Shown: positions 35,080 through 38,302 of the stretch, one piece after another
Position numbering within the stretch: the stretch's first letter is position 1
Layout of the letters: each line of letters begins with the position of its first letter
Source: a virus
Length of the DNA: 38,302 bases
Direction: 5' to 3' (one strand)
Virus record (IMG/VR): IMGVR_UViG_3300046515_000180
Location: 1-38,302 of that record
Made by a program: the position numbers and the translations under genes
The notes under the pieces: model-generated
The model's input: only the letters and a program-made list of their open reading frames with translations
What the model was told of the DNA's origin: nothing
Database searches by the model: none

Positions 35080-35763
35080 ATGACCCAGCGTACCCATGTC
35101 CTGGTACCCATCGGCGGGCAGTGCTCCGTCGATCCTTGTGGCCGCCCGCACTACGCCAGCGGATATTGCAACCCCCACTGGCGCCGATGGAAGCGCAACG
35201 GAGATCCAGGCGCGGCCGAGATCAACAGCACGCCCGAGGAATGCTCCTTCAATGGATGCGGGCGCCCTCGCTCGGCCAAACGCCTCTGCGCCAGCCACTA
35301 TGCCCAACACCGCAAGGGCAACCCGCTCACCGCGCTCAACGACCGCGTGAACCCTCGCGGGCGCGACGCAGCGGGCAACAAGCGGTGCGCCACCTGCAAG
35401 CAGTGGAAGCCGCCAGCCGAGTTCCGGGCAGCCAACCGCACCGCGGACGGCCTGGACTCACGGTGTATCGGCTGCTCCCACGACATCAGCATCCGGAAGC
35501 TCTACGGCATCGGCGCGGTGCAGTACGCCGCGCTACTCGAAGCGCAAGGCGGAGGCTGCGCCATCTGCGGCGGAACGAATGAGAGTGGCCGCGCCATGGC
35601 CGTCGACCACGACCACAGTTGCTGCGCTGGGCAGCGGGCATGCGGAAACTGCGTGCGCGGGCTGCTGTGCAGCAACTGCAACATGGGCATCGGCTTGTTG
35701 CGTGACGACCCTGAGCGCCTGGAAGCAGCAGCTGTCTACCTGCGGCGGTACGCCCGTGACTGA
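35080..35763 (+). CDS. Recombination endonuclease VII-like nuclease
   Basis: 227 residues from ATG 35080. The C-terminal 100 residues are diagnostic of the endonuclease VII family: KLYGIGAVQYAALLEAQGGG, CAICGG, AVDHDHSCC, VRGLLCSNCNMGIGLLRDDP. The histidines of VDHDH are the HNH-type active site and the four cysteines hold a zinc. The N-terminal half has several CxxxC/CxxH groups (CSVDPCGRPHYASGYC and similar), probable zinc knuckles. It cuts DNA branches and is often found beside terminase. Starts at 35053 or GTG 34951 are possible; a hairpin at 35023-35051 lies in that stretch. Overlaps the large terminase start. Confidence 0.85.
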   Translation: MTQRTHVLVPIGGQCSVDPCGRPHYASGYCNPHWRRWKRNGDPGAAEINSTPEECSFNGCGRPRSAKRLCASHYAQHRKGNPLTALNDRVNPRGRDAAGNKRCATCKQWKPPAEFRAANRTADGLDSRCIGCSHDISIRKLYGIGAVQYAALLEAQGGGCAICGGTNESGRAMAVDHDHSCCAGQRACGNCVRGLLCSNCNMGIGLLRDDPERLEAAAVYLRRYARD

Positions 35764-37084
35764 GACGGTCGTGCGGTACGAGCCAAGGGGCGGCGCGAAG
35801 GAACTTTTGACCGGCCGCGATCAGGAAGCCTGCATCGCGGGTCCCGCAGGCACCGGCAAGAGCCTGGCCATGCTTCAGAAAGCCCACTACACGAGCCTCA
35901 TGGTTCCCGGCTGCCGATCGCTGATCGTCCGCCAGACGCACGCATCGCTGACCGGGTCGACGCTCGTCACGTTCGAGCAGCAGGTCATCCGTGACGCCCT
36001 CGCCCATGGCGTGGTCAGTTGGTTCGGGGGCTCTGCCCGCAAGCCAGCCGCCTACCAGTACGCCAACGGATCAGAGATCGTGGTCGGCGGCCTTGACCGT
36101 CCTGAGAAGTTCCTGTCGACGGAGTTCTCACGGATCTACGTCGACGAGGCCACGCAGGTCACCCTCACCGCGCTGGAGACGCTGATCACCCGCCTTCGCG
36201 GGAACGCCGACACCTACCGTCAGATCGTCTTGGCCTGCAACCCGGACGCCCCCCAGCACTGGATCAAGAAGCGGTGCGATGCGGGCATCATGCGCATGAT
36301 CCACTCGCGGCACTCCGACAACCCGCTGCTTGTCAACGCCGATGGCACGCTCACTGAGCGCGGCGTGGACTACATGAAGAAGCTCGACGCCCTGACGGGA
36401 GTCCGACGTCTGCGCTACCGCGACGGGAAGTGGGCGGCGGCCGAGGGGCAGATCTACGAGGCGTGGGACGACGCTATCCACATGGTCGACTCGGTCAAGC
36501 CGACGGCCGCGTGGACCCGTTGGGGCACGGTCGACTTCGGGTTCACGAACCCCTTTGTGTACCAGGACTGGTGGGAGGACCCCGACGGGCGCCTGTACCT
36601 GGCGCACGAGATCTACTACACGCGCCGCCTCGTCGAGGATCACGCGAAGAACATCAAAGACCTGTTGTTCTATCCGTCCGGGCAGCCCCGCGGGCAGCTC
36701 CCGCGTGCGATCTACGCGGACCACGACGCGGAGGACCGGGCCACCCTGGAGCGGCATTTGGGCCTGTCGACGAAGCCCGCGCACAAGAGCGTGTCGGATG
36801 GGATTCAGGCGGTGCAGGCGCGCCTCCGGGCGCAGGAGGACGGGAAGCCCCGTCTGTTCATCGCGCGCGGTGCGCTGGTGGAGCGGGACCCGGGGTTGGA
36901 GTCCGCGTCTTTGCCGGCCTGCGGCGCGGAGGAGATCGCGGGCTACGTGTGGGCGGTGAAGCCGGGCAACAGCGGCGGACTGAAGGAGGCCCCGGTGAAA
37001 GAAAACGATCACTCGATGGATGCGCTCCGGTATATGGCGGCGGCGCGGGATTTGACGGGGCGTACCCGGGTGAGGTGGCTGTGA
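35756..37084 (+). CDS. terL: Terminase large subunit
   Basis: 442 residues from GTG 35756. ATPase motifs: Walker A GPAGTGKS (29-36), Walker B IYVDEA (127-132), and the coupling segment VLACNPDAP (158-166). Nuclease domain: Asp260 in GTVDFGFTNP, Asp322/Asp324 in YADHDAED, and Asp418 in KENDHSMDALRY, an RNase H-fold as in Terminase_3/6 families. It translocates DNA into the prohead and cuts it. The longer frame from 35579 overlaps the nuclease gene and lacks the family's start. Full length for the family. Confidence 0.95.
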   Translation: MTETVVRYEPRGGAKELLTGRDQEACIAGPAGTGKSLAMLQKAHYTSLMVPGCRSLIVRQTHASLTGSTLVTFEQQVIRDALAHGVVSWFGGSARKPAAYQYANGSEIVVGGLDRPEKFLSTEFSRIYVDEATQVTLTALETLITRLRGNADTYRQIVLACNPDAPQHWIKKRCDAGIMRMIHSRHSDNPLLVNADGTLTERGVDYMKKLDALTGVRRLRYRDGKWAAAEGQIYEAWDDAIHMVDSVKPTAAWTRWGTVDFGFTNPFVYQDWWEDPDGRLYLAHEIYYTRRLVEDHAKNIKDLLFYPSGQPRGQLPRAIYADHDAEDRATLERHLGLSTKPAHKSVSDGIQAVQARLRAQEDGKPRLFIARGALVERDPGLESASLPACGAEEIAGYVWAVKPGNSGGLKEAPVKENDHSMDALRYMAAARDLTGRTRVRWL

Positions 37085-37260
37085 TGAGGAGCCTTCGAGT
37101 GAACCCTAAGAAGCTGAAAGATTTGCGGCCTGCGAGCATGTTGACAGGAGGATTTACACTCATCACAGCAGGATGCTGGAATATCTTCGGAACCGGGGTC
37201 GGTCTCATCTCCGGAGGAGTCCTCACCTGCGTCCTGCAATGGGTGCTCGACAGCGACTGA
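37084..37260 (+). CDS. Small membrane protein between terminase and portal
   Basis: 58 residues, ATG at 37084 in a TGATG arrangement; a GTG at 37081 in the same frame is also possible. Basic N-terminus (RSLRVNPKKLKDLRPASM), then two hydrophobic stretches (LTGGFTLITAGCWNIFGTGV and GLISGGVLTCVLQWVL). Locally the DNA is less GC-rich than its neighbours, suggesting a recent insertion. Function unknown. Confidence 0.6.
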   Translation: MRSLRVNPKKLKDLRPASMLTGGFTLITAGCWNIFGTGVGLISGGVLTCVLQWVLDSD

Positions 37261-37277
37261 CGTGAAGGAGGTGGCCG

Positions 37278-38302
37278 GTGGGCAGAACCCTCTTCGGCTC
37301 CCTCGCCAACGCAGTCACCAGCCTCCGCACCCCCGACCTGCCCATCCCGTACACCAGCCGCGCACAGTCGTACGGAATGTTCGGCGCCCGCCGTGACGCA
37401 GAAGGCCAGATGCGGGCCATGTCCGCGGTGTCCACGCTCTTCGCGATCGTCGACCGCACCTCCAACGCGACCGCGCTCGTCGACTGGAAGCTGTACCGCA
37501 AGGCCAAGTCAGGCCGCGCCGAGGACCGCGTCGAAGTCACGAGCCATGCCGCGCTCGACCTGTGGCGGAAGCCCAACGGATTCATGCCGCGGCAGGAGTT
37601 CGTCGAGTCGTCCACCCAGCACTACGACCTCACCGGCGAATCCTGGTGGGTCATCGGACGCAACGCCGCATCCACGCTGCCACTCGAACTGTGGCCCGTC
37701 CGCCCCGACCGCATGACCCCGGTCCCGGACCGCGAGCGTTTCCTCAAGGGCTACATCTACACGGCGCCCGACGGCGAGCAGGTCCCCCTCGAACTCGACC
37801 AGGTCATCCAGCTCCGCCGGCCGAACCCGCTGGACCCGTACCGCGGGCTGTCGCCGGTGCTGTCGATCCTCCCCGACCTCGACACCAGCCGGTACGCCGC
37901 GGAATGGTCGCGCGCATTCTTCATGAACAGCGCGCAGCCCGGCGGCATCCTCCAGTTCGACCAACGCCTGTCGGACCATGAGTTCACCGAGCTGCGGGAC
38001 CGGTGGGCCGAGCAGCACAAAGGCGTCGCGAACGCCCACAGGGTGGCGATCCTCGAACAGGGCAAGTGGATCGACCGCACCATCAGCCAGCGGGACATGC
38101 AGTTCGTCGAGCTGCGCGGCGCGACCGCGGACCGGGTCCGCGAGGCGTACGGCATTTCGAAGAGCGCCATCGGCGACTTCGAGGACATCAACAGGGCGTC
38201 CGCCCTCGCGGCGAAGGCGTGGTTCGCGGAGCAGCAGACCATCCCCCGCCTGGAGCGCATCAAGGCCGCGCTCAACCACGAGCTGCTCCCCATGTACGGG
38301 CG
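37278..38302 (+). CDS. Portal protein (3' end cut by window)
   Basis: 341 complete codons visible from GTG 37278, with GAAGGAGGTGG upstream; the frame is open to the window end. AVSTLFAIVDRTSNATALVD, then GESWWVIGRNAASTLPLELW, QVIQLRRPNPLDPYRGLSPV, AEWSRAFFMNSAQPGGIL and VREAYGISKSAIGDFED are typical of HK97-type (phage_portal) proteins. The portal is the dodecameric ring at the capsid vertex through which DNA enters and leaves, and it docks the terminase. Confidence 0.93.
   Translation, partial: MGRTLFGSLANAVTSLRTPDLPIPYTSRAQSYGMFGARRDAEGQMRAMSAVSTLFAIVDRTSNATALVDWKLYRKAKSGRAEDRVEVTSHAALDLWRKPNGFMPRQEFVESSTQHYDLTGESWWVIGRNAASTLPLELWPVRPDRMTPVPDRERFLKGYIYTAPDGEQVPLELDQVIQLRRPNPLDPYRGLSPVLSILPDLDTSRYAAEWSRAFFMNSAQPGGILQFDQRLSDHEFTELRDRWAEQHKGVANAHRVAILEQGKWIDRTISQRDMQFVELRGATADRVREAYGISKSAIGDFEDINRASALAAKAWFAEQQTIPRLERIKAALNHELLPMYG

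Overview
The window reads as part of a temperate double-stranded DNA siphophage genome of a Streptomyces-like actinomycete. The GC content is very high and codon position 3 is almost always G or C. Genes start with ATG or GTG and commonly overlap by 4 bases (ATGA/GTGA). The content is viral: lysis genes, tyrosine integrase beside a tRNA 3' fragment, immunity region, recombination and replication genes, terminase and portal. A WhiB-like protein, an XRE/DUF397 pair and Spd-like membrane proteins point to Streptomyces or a close relative.

Layout. (1) 1-2020: end of the late region, with a cut amidase endolysin, two small membrane proteins (holin candidates) and a membrane-anchored collagen-like protein. 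(2) 2017-4918: a cargo-like island with an XRE/TPR regulator, Cys-containing small proteins, a DUF397 protein and a second XRE regulator, separated by strong hairpins. (3) 4919-5667: a gene-free stretch of about 750 bases with terminators and a probable attP. Its core is the 3' half of a tRNA, best fit Val(UAC), flanked by repeated arm-like motifs. (4) 5668-8627: leftward integrase, a small gene and a repressor, facing rightward Cro-like and Xis-like genes. Repeated operator-like half-sites and a near-consensus promoter lie between them. (5) 8720-27123: one long rightward early operon with a YqaJ nuclease, Erf annealing protein, DEDDh exonuclease, RuvC-like resolvase, a degenerate-HNH protein, a WhiB fusion, DUF2303, a DnaB/RepA-like helicase with a candidate internal origin, an RNA ligase and many small hypotheticals. 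(6) 27320-28106: two leftward genes behind a perfect palindromic operator. (7) 28260-34278: small genes, two lipoproteins, a plasmid Spd-like membrane cluster and an RHH/WYL pair around three operators. (8) 34409-38302: start of the late packaging module: small terminase, endonuclease VII, large terminase, a small membrane protein and the portal (cut).

Gene order is lysis - att/int - early - terminase - portal. A linear integrated prophage would place att at its ends, so this looks like a circular or circularly permuted phage genome, or a junction across cos or between tandem copies. The sequence alone does not say which.

How the parts probably work together. The repressor and the Cro/Xis-like proteins choose between lysogeny (integrase, tRNA attP) and the early operon. 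YqaJ plus Erf, with the exonuclease and resolvases, recombine and process DNA. The helicase replicates it, perhaps from iteron-like repeats inside its own gene. Terminase packages it, and the holin-like proteins plus endolysin release progeny. The features most worth follow-up are the decamer array shared by attP and the early promoter, the WhiB/degenerate-HNH pair, the origin-like repeats, the Spd cluster with its TCCGGA array, the in-frame internal start of the endolysin, and a single TTA codon gene.
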